Positions 38,876 to 46,534 of a stretch of DNA of 64,000 nucleotides are shown piece after piece. How positions within the stretch are numbered: the stretch's first letter is position 1; the number at the start of each line of letters is the position of its first letter. The notes below the pieces were generated by a model. That model ran no database searches, was not told where the DNA came from, and saw only the letters and a program-made list of their open reading frames with translations. The DNA lies in assembly GCF_003762925.1 (NCBI RefSeq), contig NZ_RJUK01000004.1, positions 1-64,000 on the forward strand, in the 5' to 3' direction. This DNA is from Marinimicrobium koreense (lineage in GTDB: Bacteria > Pseudomonadota > Gammaproteobacteria > Pseudomonadales > Cellvibrionaceae). Made by a program: the position numbers and the translations under genes.

Positions 38876-38986
38876 GGCCCGGAGTGGAGCAAGCCTATCC
38901 TGGACACGCCGTAAACCCATCCCTGGGGGCTCGGATCGCGGGTCCCCCGCTCTACGGTCCAGGATAGGCTTGCTCCACTCCGGGCC
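38876..38986. repeat. Variable-arm hairpin repeat, copy A
   Basis: A perfect 30-bp inverted repeat (38876-38905 with 38957-38986) encloses a 51-nt core (38906-38956). The core begins ACGCCGTA and ends CTACG; inside it are the small palindromes CCCA-TCCC-TGGG and GCGGG-TCC-CCCGC. The core is identical, base for base, to that of copy C in reverse orientation, whereas the 30-bp arms have no match in the other copies except for the three bases next to the core (GAC/GTC). It lies between ribF and ileS inside their transcription unit. No T-run follows, so it is not a standard terminator. Confidence 0.9.
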
Positions 38987-39014
38987 TCAGTGCCACATTC
39001 TGAGTACGGAGTGT

Positions 39015-39965
39015 TTAACTACCTTCTTTAAAAAACTGCTTCGCTTCTGCAATATCTTTCTGTAGCTGCTCTTGAAGTTTGTCGATCGATTCAAACTTCT
39101 GTTCTTCCCGCAGTTTGCGGTGAAACTCCACGTCGATGCGCTCCCCGTAGAGGTTCCCGGTGAAGTCCAGCAGGTGGACTTCGAGGATCGGCCGGGTGGA
39201 GCCGCTGACGGTGGGGCGCACACCGACGTTGGCGACGCCCGGGTGGGCGCTGCCATCGGCCCGGTGGGCGGTGATGGCGAAGACGCCGTGCAAGGGCGAG
39301 CGGTAGCGTCGCAGTTGCACGTTGGCGGTGGGTACGCCCAGTTGTCGGCCCAGTTGTTTGCCATAGCCTACCCGTCCGCCGATGCGGTAGGGGTGGCCGA
39401 GCAGTTGTTCGGCGAGGCCGAATTCGCCCGCTTCCAGGGCCTGGCGGATGCGGGTGCTGCTGATTCGTGCCCCGGCGTGTTCCAGGGTGCAGGTGTCGCT
39501 GACGGTGAAGCCTTGCTCCCGGCCCACGGCGGTGAGCAGTTCGAAGTCGCCGGCGCGGTCGCAGCCGAAGCGGAAGTCGTCGCCCACGACCAGATGGTGG
39601 ATGCCGAGGCCTTGCACCAGTATGCGGTCGATGAACTGCTGGGCGGTTAGGCTGCGCAGTTCTTCGTTGAAGCGCAGGCACAGTATCCGCTGGACGCCGG
39701 CGCTGAACAGGGCCTGGATTTTTTCCCGCAGTCGCATCAGCCGGGCCGGGGCCCGTTCGCGGGCGAAGTATTCGTGCGGTTGGGGCTCGAATATGATGGC
39801 CACGGCGGGCTGCTGGTGCTGTTCGGCGGCGTCGGTCAGCTGGCGCAGGATGGCCCGGTGGCCGAGGTGCACGCCATCGAAGGTACCGATGGTCGCCACG
39901 CAGCCCCGGTGTCGGGGGCGCAGGTTGTGCAGCCCGCGGATGAACTCTTTGGGGGCCGGTTTCAC
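39015..39965 (-). CDS. ribF: Riboflavin kinase / FMN adenylyltransferase
   Basis: Bifunctional enzyme converting riboflavin to FMN and then FAD. The N-terminal nucleotidyltransferase has GTFDGVHLGHRAIL and later SSTRIRQALEAGEF. The C-terminal flavokinase has the RIGGRVGYGKQLGRQLGVPTANVQL block with the PTAN motif, and VGVRPTVSG. Length is 316 residues. It lies between the DUF342 gene and ileS on the minus strand, in the conserved murJ-ribF-ileS order. Confidence 0.96.
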   Translation of the reverse strand: MKPAPKEFIRGLHNLRPRHRGCVATIGTFDGVHLGHRAILRQLTDAAEQHQQPAVAIIFEPQPHEYFARERAPARLMRLREKIQALFSAGVQRILCLRFNEELRSLTAQQFIDRILVQGLGIHHLVVGDDFRFGCDRAGDFELLTAVGREQGFTVSDTCTLEHAGARISSTRIRQALEAGEFGLAEQLLGHPYRIGGRVGYGKQLGRQLGVPTANVQLRRYRSPLHGVFAITAHRADGSAHPGVANVGVRPTVSGSTRPILEVHLLDFTGNLYGERIDVEFHRKLREEQKFESIDKLQEQLQKDIAEAKQFFKEGS

Positions 39966-40015
39966 AGTGATGCCCGCTCGCCTCGCTCAGTCGACTTTAC
40001 AAAACGCGTGAGTAT

Positions 40016-40073
40016 ACAGGAGCGGGCGGGTGGGGGTAAGAGGTACAGGAGCGGGCGGGCTGGAGTAAGAGGT
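40016..40073. repeat. Tandem duplication of a 29-bp unit
   Basis: Two adjacent 29-bp units (40016-40044 and 40045-40073) that begin ACAGGAGCGGGCGGG, end TAAGAGGT and differ at three positions. They lie in the gap between the DUF342 gene and ribF, about 50-110 nt upstream of ribF, and may affect ribF transcription or spacing. Confidence 0.8.
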
Positions 40074-40099
40074 GACTAGGGCTTGGGGGGAAGACCGAT

Positions 40100-41842
40100 T
40101 CAGGAGCCGCGCACCAGTTCGGCGCCTTGCCTGTGCCAGCACGAGGGACCATGTTCGGTATTGAAGTAGCGGCGAACGCCGTCAATGTTGAGGCTGAGGT
40201 TGGCATGCTGACGCTTTTTGACCTCTACCCGACTGGGCCTGGCACTTTGCCGAGCCCCCACCAGGCGGTCGATCAATCCACGGATTCTCTGGCGGCGCGC
40301 CCGCAGTGAGTCCCGGGTCGCATAAAGTCGTTTCAGTTTATCGGTGGGCGGCGTGGCCATCTCCCCCCGCTGGATACAATCCAGGGTGTCGCACACCCGC
40401 TGCCAGTTGTGCTCGCACAGCGTCAAGGCTTCTTTGAGCTGCCCCACCAGACGACGCCGGCGGTTGGGGCGCCCCACGGACACTTCGGTGGCGACTCCGG
40501 CCTCGCTGCCCAGGGTATTGGCCACCAGCGCCCGGCCGGCGCTGGCGCTACCCCCGATGAGGCTGCCCTTACCCGTCGGTTGCCCGAGACTGATGTCCCG
40601 TCCCGCCACCAGCCGGCACTGCAGGGCATACTCGCGCACCAGCAGATCATAGCGGACGTTAACATACGCCAAATTGATAAATTTCGCGCTCAGTGTTCCG
40701 CCAGAGGTGAGGTGTGTTCGCAACCGCAGGTCGCCATCGTGGCGTCGCCCCACTTCCTCCCCCACAACTCCGCCAAGCACCTTAAGATTACCACCGGCGC
40801 GAATATCGGCTTTCTCAACCATCCCGCGGATCAGAATGTCTCCCGTGGCGTTGAGAACAAAACCGCTGGCGACATCCCCCGCCACCTCCACCGAGCCCTC
40901 AAAGTCGATACTGCCCGTGGAAACATCCACCGCTTTGAGGCGCAAGGTGGGGTCCACCCGTACGCCGCTGGATGAAAACACGGGGTGCCCCCTGATGGCG
41001 GCCCGTAGCACGTTGGCATCGTCCGGGTCCGGGGCAACCCCATCATTCTGGGAATCGAAGCTCCGAGCACGACCCGGCGTCGGCATCAGGGGTTGCCCCA
41101 TAACATCCTCGCCCGGCTCGCCCTGGGTCGCGGGAATACGGCGCAGCAGGGGGATGCCCGGATCCACCACCACGAACTCGTGCAGATGATGCAGATCAAC
41201 GCGCCCCTGATCATCCTCCTGCAATGCCAGTTGATCGTCCCGCGCCACCAAAGACACAAAACGGGCGTCCTCACCCGGCTGGGGCAGGCGGGCCCGGGCC
41301 ACACACAGGGATTCGGCGTGCCCCGCCTCGGCGGCATGGGTCAGGGCTCGCAGGTGGATACAGGTCTTGACGACACCCTGCGCCAAAAGCTCCTTGAGCA
41401 GGGCCTCCCGGTTCAGCTTGTGCCCGCCCCACGCCGGGTGAAGGGTCAGAAAGGCCGCCTGGCGGTCCTCGGCAATGCGCCATTCCGTCCGGGCATCGCG
41501 GCGCTCGGCCAGAACCAGATCCCCGCAACGGCCGTTGTTGGCCTGCTGCACCGCCGACTCCAGGGTGGCTTCCGGAGCGAACCATTCACCATACCCCGCC
41601 TCTGCCAAACGCACTCTGAGGCGATCGAGATCCCAGGGCTGCTCCTCGGTCGACGGCTCCAGCCGCCCCTGCAGCAGGCCACGGGGTTCATCCATCGAAA
41701 GCGTGATGGCGCATGGGTTCAGTTGGGTCGCGCGCGGGTTAGCCGAGGCAGATCCGGCGGGGGCCGGCGCCTCTTGAGGGGCTGGAGTGCCCTTTTCAGG
41801 AGCGGGCGCACCAGGCGATGTGGATTTACGATTGTCGCCCAT
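40100..41842 (-). CDS. DUF342 (FapA-like) polymer-forming protein
   Basis: Cytoplasmic protein of the FapA family, 580 residues. A low-complexity Pro/Ala-rich leader (about 1-45) is followed by a mixed domain. The DUF342 right-handed beta-helix covers about 235-470, visible as repeated short strands with glycines (VDVSTGSIDFEGSVEVAGDVASGFVLNATGDILIRGMVEKADIRAGGNLKVLGG and so on). A helical C-terminus includes a coiled-coil-like Arg-rich stretch (DKLKRLYATRDSLRARRQRIRGLID). In Vibrio, FapA links glucose PTS signalling to polar flagellation; elsewhere the function is unknown. No flagellar gene is near. It lies between murJ and ribF, where Pseudomonas has no such gene. Confidence 0.82.
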   Translation of the reverse strand: MGDNRKSTSPGAPAPEKGTPAPQEAPAPAGSASANPRATQLNPCAITLSMDEPRGLLQGRLEPSTEEQPWDLDRLRVRLAEAGYGEWFAPEATLESAVQQANNGRCGDLVLAERRDARTEWRIAEDRQAAFLTLHPAWGGHKLNREALLKELLAQGVVKTCIHLRALTHAAEAGHAESLCVARARLPQPGEDARFVSLVARDDQLALQEDDQGRVDLHHLHEFVVVDPGIPLLRRIPATQGEPGEDVMGQPLMPTPGRARSFDSQNDGVAPDPDDANVLRAAIRGHPVFSSSGVRVDPTLRLKAVDVSTGSIDFEGSVEVAGDVASGFVLNATGDILIRGMVEKADIRAGGNLKVLGGVVGEEVGRRHDGDLRLRTHLTSGGTLSAKFINLAYVNVRYDLLVREYALQCRLVAGRDISLGQPTGKGSLIGGSASAGRALVANTLGSEAGVATEVSVGRPNRRRRLVGQLKEALTLCEHNWQRVCDTLDCIQRGEMATPPTDKLKRLYATRDSLRARRQRIRGLIDRLVGARQSARPSRVEVKKRQHANLSLNIDGVRRYFNTEHGPSCWHRQGAELVRGS

Positions 41843-41881
41843 ATCAACAATCGTAGCACATACGGCTCAAACTGCCAGTTT

Positions 41882-43519
41882 TCAGTGGTTCGAGCGAAAT
41901 TCACTGAATTTGATGCCAAATATGCGCAAACTCACGCCATATACCGCCAGCCCGAGAATGCACAATACCGCCAGACGCCAACCTCTCTGCCACCAGAACC
42001 ACTCCTGCCAGCCGGTCCAGACCGACAGGCCACCCAACAGCGCCGCCACCATGGCCGCATTGGCGCCCCCAAACGATAGCAAACGCCGAGCCCAGCCGGG
42101 CTCTTGCCGGTAAACGCCGAGCCGACGCAGGCCCCGGAACAGCAAATAGGCATTCAGGTAGGCGGAAACAGCCGTGGCCAAGGCCAACCCCACGTGACCA
42201 ATATTGAAGATCAGATAGAGCGGCAACACGAACACCACATTGAGCACCATATTGGCGAGCATGGCGTAGATGCCGATACGCACCGGGCTTTTCATGTCCT
42301 GGCGGGCAAAGTAGCCCGGCGCCAACACCTTGATCAACATGAAAGCGAGCAATCCCAGCGCGTAGGCTCGCAAGCTGTAAGAAGCCATCTGCATATCCCG
42401 GACCGCCGTTTCGCCATATTGGAACAGGGTCATCAGAATGGGCTCGGCCAGGAGTATCAGCGCCAGGGTTGCCGGCAGCGCCAGCAACAGAACGCTGCGC
42501 ACCGCCCAGTCCAGGGTATGACTGAAGGTCTCCGGATCTTCGGCCGCGTGCTGGCGGGAGAGGCTCGGCGTAATCACCGTCGCCAGGGCGATGCCAAACA
42601 CCCCCAGGGGCAGCTCCACCAACCGGTCCGAATAGTAGAGCCAGGATACGCTACCGGTCGGCAGAAATGACGCAAGCACGGTATCCAGCAGCAGGTTGAT
42701 CTGACTGACCGACACGCCGAACAAAGCCGGCGCCATCAGCCAGAGAATGCGCTTTACCCCCGGATCGCGCCAGTCCACCTTGGGCGCGGGCAGTAGATGA
42801 ACACGCTTCAGAAAAGGCAACTGGAACAGCAACTGCACCACCCCGGCCACCATCACCCCCCAGGCCAGGGCATAGGCCGGCGTATCCATGTTTGGCGCCA
42901 CCGCCAGCGCCGCCAGAATCAGGCTCAAGTTAAGTAGCACCGGGGTAAAGGCAGGAATCGCAAAGCGGTCATAACTGTTGAGAATGGCACCGGCAAAGCC
43001 GGTCAGGGAGATCAGTAGCAGGTAGGGAAAGGTCACCCGCACCATATCCACGGTCAGGGCGTATTTATCGGGATCGTTCAGCCAGAAACCGGGGGCAAAA
43101 AGCCCGGTGACCAGTGGCGCTCCCACCACGGCCAGCACCGTGACCGAGACCAGTACCAGCCCGAGGCACCCGGCTACCCGGTCCACCAGGGCCTTCACCG
43201 CTTCATGTGCCCCCTTTTGCCGATATTCCGATAATACCGGCACAAATGCCTGGGCAAAGGCGCCCTCGGCGAACAACCGGCGCATGAAGTTGGGAATCTT
43301 GAAGGCCACAAAAAAGGCATCCGCCCCGGCCCCCGCCCCGATGACCCGGGCAAAGACCATATCCCGCACCAACCCGAGCACCCGCGAGAGCATGGTAAAG
43401 GCGCTCACCAGCGAGCTGGAGCGCAACAGGCTGGGCGCTTTAGTGACCGCAGTGGTATCAGAACTGGGGGGGTGCGATTGAGTCACAATCCTTCCTGAAT
43501 TCAGAGACGACAGGCGCAT
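41882..43519 (-). CDS. murJ: Lipid II flippase MurJ
   Basis: Moves lipid II across the inner membrane for peptidoglycan synthesis. The MOP-superfamily fold has about 14 membrane segments. Family marks are TMLSRVLGLVRDMVFARVIGAGAGADAFFVAFKIPNFMRRLFAEGAFAQAFVPVLSEYRQ and later LLDTVLASFLPTGSVSWLYYSDRLVELPLGVFGIALATVITPSLSRQ. The ATG at 43519 has GGAG 8 nt upstream; a GTG at 43486 with AGGAAGG is an equally credible start that would give a shorter leader. The frame opens further to 43807, but that part overlaps the divergent regulator gene. It is divergent from the BlaI-type regulator. Confidence 0.94.
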   Translation of the reverse strand: MRLSSLNSGRIVTQSHPPSSDTTAVTKAPSLLRSSSLVSAFTMLSRVLGLVRDMVFARVIGAGAGADAFFVAFKIPNFMRRLFAEGAFAQAFVPVLSEYRQKGAHEAVKALVDRVAGCLGLVLVSVTVLAVVGAPLVTGLFAPGFWLNDPDKYALTVDMVRVTFPYLLLISLTGFAGAILNSYDRFAIPAFTPVLLNLSLILAALAVAPNMDTPAYALAWGVMVAGVVQLLFQLPFLKRVHLLPAPKVDWRDPGVKRILWLMAPALFGVSVSQINLLLDTVLASFLPTGSVSWLYYSDRLVELPLGVFGIALATVITPSLSRQHAAEDPETFSHTLDWAVRSVLLLALPATLALILLAEPILMTLFQYGETAVRDMQMASYSLRAYALGLLAFMLIKVLAPGYFARQDMKSPVRIGIYAMLANMVLNVVFVLPLYLIFNIGHVGLALATAVSAYLNAYLLFRGLRRLGVYRQEPGWARRLLSFGGANAAMVAALLGGLSVWTGWQEWFWWQRGWRLAVLCILGLAVYGVSLRIFGIKFSEFRSNH

Positions 43520-43556
43520 TATCCACACTCCGCCCCTTGAGAGATAGCGAAGCCCA

Positions 43557-43600
43557 TCACACAAAAACCGATTGACGATCGGTTTTTGTGTGACTAGGCT
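43557..43600 (+). promoter_or_regulatory. Palindromic operator overlapping the promoter of the metal-efflux operon
   Basis: A perfect 16-bp inverted repeat (43557-43572 with 43578-43593, TCACACAAAAACCGAT) with a 5-nt centre. A -35-like TTGACG (43572-43577) spans the centre, and a 17-nt spacer leads to a weak -10 TAGGCT (43595-43600). GAGGAG and the GTG start of the BlaI-type repressor follow. The layout suits self-repression by that protein, though the arms end in TCACA/TGTGA rather than the TACA/TGTA described for BlaI/MecI. Confidence 0.6.
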
Positions 43601-43651
43601 GATCGACACCTGCAGTGCAATGCCAATAATCCTGACTACCGAGGAGACACC

Positions 43652-44062
43652 GTGCCCGGCAAAGAACCCCCTACTACCGCAACGCCACCCCTCGGCGAGC
43701 TGGAAATAGCCGTGATGGAAGCACTGTGGCAGACTTCCGGTCAGTCCGCCAAAGACCTGCACGCCACCCTCGGAGCGGCCAGAGGCATTTCCCTGAATAC
43801 CGTTCAATCCACCCTCGACCGGCTATACCGCAAACAACTGCTCAGCCGTACGAAAGTGGCCCACGCCTTTCGCTACCGGCCCCAGGTAGCCCGACAACAA
43901 TTGATTGCCGGGTTGATCAACGATTTACTGGGACGCTTTACCAATGACGCTCACTCTTCTCTGGCAGCGTTTGTAGACGCCGCTGACCAGTTGGACGAGC
44001 GGGCGCTGGACGAGCTGGAACAGGTGCTGAAGGCACGGCGCGGCGAAGGAGCATCGTCATGA
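43652..44062 (+). CDS. BlaI/MecI/CopY-family transcriptional repressor
   Basis: Penicillinase-repressor-type winged helix protein, 136 residues. The DNA-binding domain (about 12-85) has LGELEIAVMEALWQTSGQSAKDLHATLGAARGISLNTVQSTLDRLYRKQLLSR, with the wing in AHAFRYRPQ, and the C-terminal dimerisation helices follow (LIAGLINDLLGRF onward). In BlaI/MecI a partner M56 peptidase causes cleavage of the repressor; the next gene here encodes an M56 protein, overlapping by 4 nt. The GTG start has GAGGAG 5 nt upstream. It heads an operon with a TolC-RND pump, so it probably represses metal efflux. Confidence 0.88.
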   Translation: MPGKEPPTTATPPLGELEIAVMEALWQTSGQSAKDLHATLGAARGISLNTVQSTLDRLYRKQLLSRTKVAHAFRYRPQVARQQLIAGLINDLLGRFTNDAHSSLAAFVDAADQLDERALDELEQVLKARRGEGASS

Positions 44063-45018
44063 CCGCCTTGCTCGACTTTTTCTACCTGCTGACACTCTTG
44101 GCAGTGATGGCCTGGCTCCTCGCCAACGGGCTACTTTGGCTGGCTGGGCGGCTGCTCTCACCTGAACACCTGAGCCGCCACTTATGGTTATACGCTTTGA
44201 CGCCTTGGCTGGCCATGGCCGCTCCGGTTACCGCCATGTGCTTCATCGCGGCAGCCAAACCCCTTGGTTGGATTGCTGATCATTGCGCGCACCACGGTAT
44301 GCATCATCCCCATTTGTGTTTTGAGCACTGGCCCGCCCTCGACCTGCAATGGATCCACCTACTCAGCGCTGCGGCCCTGGCAAGCCTGCTGATCAAAGTC
44401 CTGACGGGGTTTTTATTCCGAGAGTTCAAGGCCGCTCGCGACACCATAGCGTTGTTTGCCCTGAGCCGAGGTAACGGGAGATTGCGTCGTCTCGATACGC
44501 CGGAGGCCTTTGCCTGCACCGCAGGCTACCGACATCCGGCCCTGTTCATGACCCGCGGGCTGACCGATCGGCTCGATCATCGGGAACGTCGCATCGTTCT
44601 GGCCCACGAAGTCGCCCATCTGCGTCGGCGCGACCCGCTACGCAATCTGGTGTTCAACGTCTTGTTGTTGGCACACTGGCCATCATCTGCACGATCACTT
44701 TGCGCCCTGTGGCGGCAACGCATGGAGGAGCAGGCCGATGACCGGGCGGCCCGCCGTTTTGGCCCCGAGGCCGTGGCGGCGACGCTGATCAAAGTGGCAC
44801 GCCTGAGCGGACCCTCGCCCACGGGAAGTCTGTCGGCCAGCGGCGGCCAACTTCTGCCCCGAATCCACCGGCTTCTGCATGCCCAACCCGACAGGGTATC
44901 TCGAACCCTAACCATCTCGAGTGCTCTGACTATCACTGTCTTTCTGGGTGGCGTGGCGACCCTGGTGATCGTCCATCATTCCCTTGAAACCCTTCTCGGC
45001 TTTCTGGTAGGAGTTTAA
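44059..45018 (+). CDS. M56-family membrane metallopeptidase (BlaR1-like) with metal-binding loop
   Basis: Integral membrane zinc peptidase expected to trigger inactivation of the BlaI-type repressor. About four membrane segments; the zinc site is HEVAH at residues 183-187 in the block RRIVLAHEVAHLRRRDPLRNL, with EEQADDRAARR (222-232) supplying the third ligand. Residues 73-90, between the second and third segments, read ADHCAHHGMHHPHLCFEH: seven His, two Cys and one Met in 18 residues, a strong candidate for a periplasmic metal sensor. Unlike BlaR1 (about 600 residues) there is no penicillin-binding sensor domain; the protein is 319 residues. Metal sensing is inferred from this loop and the downstream pump genes. 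Confidence 0.83.
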   Translation: MTALLDFFYLLTLLAVMAWLLANGLLWLAGRLLSPEHLSRHLWLYALTPWLAMAAPVTAMCFIAAAKPLGWIADHCAHHGMHHPHLCFEHWPALDLQWIHLLSAAALASLLIKVLTGFLFREFKAARDTIALFALSRGNGRLRRLDTPEAFACTAGYRHPALFMTRGLTDRLDHRERRIVLAHEVAHLRRRDPLRNLVFNVLLLAHWPSSARSLCALWRQRMEEQADDRAARRFGPEAVAATLIKVARLSGPSPTGSLSASGGQLLPRIHRLLHAQPDRVSRTLTISSALTITVFLGGVATLVIVHHSLETLLGFLVGV

Positions 45019-45020
45019 CC

Positions 45021-46229
45021 GTGCCACACCCCTTTTCCCCGATCTTTGGTCTCCTGCTGCTCACGCCCGGGCTGGCCGCTGCTGACACGCCGTTAACCGA
45101 ACAGGAGGCGGTCCAGCTCGGTCTACAGCAGCCCGAGGTGGTCGCCCGCTGGGACGCCCACATCGACATCGCTGAGGGCCAGCTCGAATCCGCCGGCCGC
45201 TGGGCCAACCCGGAAATTGAATACAGCCGCGAAACATTGGAGCTGCCGTCGGGCGACTCCGAGGAGAATACCTGGTCCATCCGCCAACGCCTCAATCTGG
45301 CGGGCGTACCCGGGCTGTCGCGGGAGGCGGCGCGCCATCAATATCGGGCGTCGGGCCTTCGCAACGACCAGGCCCGCCGGGAGTGGGCCGCAAATATCCG
45401 CCAGCACTTTTATCAAGCCCTCGCGGCCCAACGGGAAGCGGAGCTCATCGCCGACTGGCACCGTCGACTTACCGAGCTGACGACGGCCATCGAGCAACGC
45501 GTCGCGGCGGGCGATGCCTCCAGGTACGACCACAATCGTCTGCGTCAGGAACTGGCGCTGCTGGAGGGCGAACGTCTGAATACCCGTGCCAACGCGACCT
45601 CTGCCCGAGACCGGCTGGCACAGCGAATCGGCGACGACCAGAGGCCGCTCGCGGGCCGTCTGCTGCCACCCACACATAATCCGGTGAACGCCTCCGCCGT
45701 CGCTCAGAGCCCCCTAATGCAAGCGCTGTCGGCGGAAACCGAAAGCGCCGAGGTCCGCGCGGAGGCCGCCCAGCGCCAGCGTTGGCCAGAACTGACCCTG
45801 GGAGTCGGTCGCAAGGAGGTGGTTGAGCCCGGCTTTCAGGCGGAAGGCAACGTCATCTCCATCGGTGTTGAGATCCCCCTGTTCGACCGACACTCTGGCC
45901 AGGCCCGAACCCAGCGAGGCCGCGCCCAACAACAACGGGCGGAGCTCGCGCTTGCCCGCGCCGAGCTCCGCACCCGCTTGCGCGCACTGCAGCGCGATCT
46001 GAGCGCTGAACGGGCGTCCGCCCAGGCACTGCAGGAAAGCATCAATGCGCCGACGGCGTCACTGTCTGACATCGCCGAGAGCAGCTACGCGGCCGGCGAG
46101 CTCAGCATTGCCGAGTTGATTGACGCCCACCGCTCGGAACTGAATACCCGCCGGGCGCTTATCCAGCGCGAGCTGGAAGCGCGCACCACCTTTATCCAAC
46201 TGACACTACTGACTGGAGAAACACCATGA
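45021..46229 (+). CDS. TolC/CzcC-family outer-membrane efflux channel
   Basis: Outer-membrane factor of a tripartite metal pump, 402 residues. A signal peptide ends near GLAAAD. The two internally repeated TolC-type helical blocks are visible: AVQLGLQQPEVVARWDAHIDIAEGQLESAGRWANPEIEYSRE, later GVEIPLFDRHSGQARTQRGRAQQQRAELALARAELRTRLRAL and SSYAAGELSIAELIDAHRSELNTRRALIQRELEARTTFIQL. The NPEIEY and IPLFDR blocks fit the CzcC/CusC group. The GTG start lies 3 nt after the M56 stop, and its end overlaps the next gene by 4 nt. Confidence 0.88.
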   Translation: MPHPFSPIFGLLLLTPGLAAADTPLTEQEAVQLGLQQPEVVARWDAHIDIAEGQLESAGRWANPEIEYSRETLELPSGDSEENTWSIRQRLNLAGVPGLSREAARHQYRASGLRNDQARREWAANIRQHFYQALAAQREAELIADWHRRLTELTTAIEQRVAAGDASRYDHNRLRQELALLEGERLNTRANATSARDRLAQRIGDDQRPLAGRLLPPTHNPVNASAVAQSPLMQALSAETESAEVRAEAAQRQRWPELTLGVGRKEVVEPGFQAEGNVISIGVEIPLFDRHSGQARTQRGRAQQQRAELALARAELRTRLRALQRDLSAERASAQALQESINAPTASLSDIAESSYAAGELSIAELIDAHRSELNTRRALIQRELEARTTFIQLTLLTGETP

Positions 46230-46534
46230 AGTCATTGAAGCCCCTGATCACTCTCAGCACACTGGTTCTGGCCCTCACCGCCTGCAGCGATGCCGAGCAC
46301 GCACACGACGGTGACGCTGGGCATGGCGATGACCACGCCCATGAGCAGAACAATAGCCACCCGCACGACGAGGGTCACTCCCACGAGGACGGCCACGACC
46401 ACGGCGATCATGACCACACGGACACGGAAGCCTATTACGGCGACGATGCTGAGCAACCGGAGGCGGAGGCCACCGACACCCAGCCCCACCATGACGACCA
46501 TGACCACGGCGAAGGCCACGACCATGCGCATTGA
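46226..46534 (+). CDS. Histidine-rich small lipoprotein, putative periplasmic metal buffer
   Basis: A 102-residue protein with a lipoprotein signal (lipobox LTAC, Cys20) followed by little but His, Asp, Glu and Gly. There are many H-x-H and H-D-H groups (HAHDGDAGHGDDHAHE, HSHEDGHDHGDHDH, then HHDDHDHGEGHDHAH at the C-terminus), a composition typical of Zn/Ni/Cu-binding tails. There is no recognisable fold. It overlaps tolC by 4 nt and the adaptor gene by 11 nt, so it is made together with the pump and may load or buffer metal in the periplasm. No named family is assigned. Confidence 0.75.
   Translation: MKSLKPLITLSTLVLALTACSDAEHAHDGDAGHGDDHAHEQNNSHPHDEGHSHEDGHDHGDHDHTDTEAYYGDDAEQPEAEATDTQPHHDDHDHGEGHDHAH

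Noticed and set aside
38629-38907. Small minus-strand frame running from the hairpin repeat into the ileS region
   Set aside because: It starts within the repeat arm and overlaps the ileS start in another frame; an artefact of repeat-derived open frames.
38876-38986. Intrinsic terminator
   Set aside because: The hairpin is very strong, but no T-run follows on either strand and it lies within a same-strand gene series.
37605-39065. 486-residue plus-strand open frame opposite ileS
   Set aside because: It is the complement of a synthetase with intact HIGH, KMSKS and editing motifs; the product is a low-complexity shadow typical of GC-rich antisense frames.
46290-46523. N-terminal extension of the metal adaptor gene
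   Set aside because: The added residues are only the Thr/Arg-rich shifted reading of the His-rich lipoprotein gene; the ATG at 46524 gives a proper lipoprotein signal.
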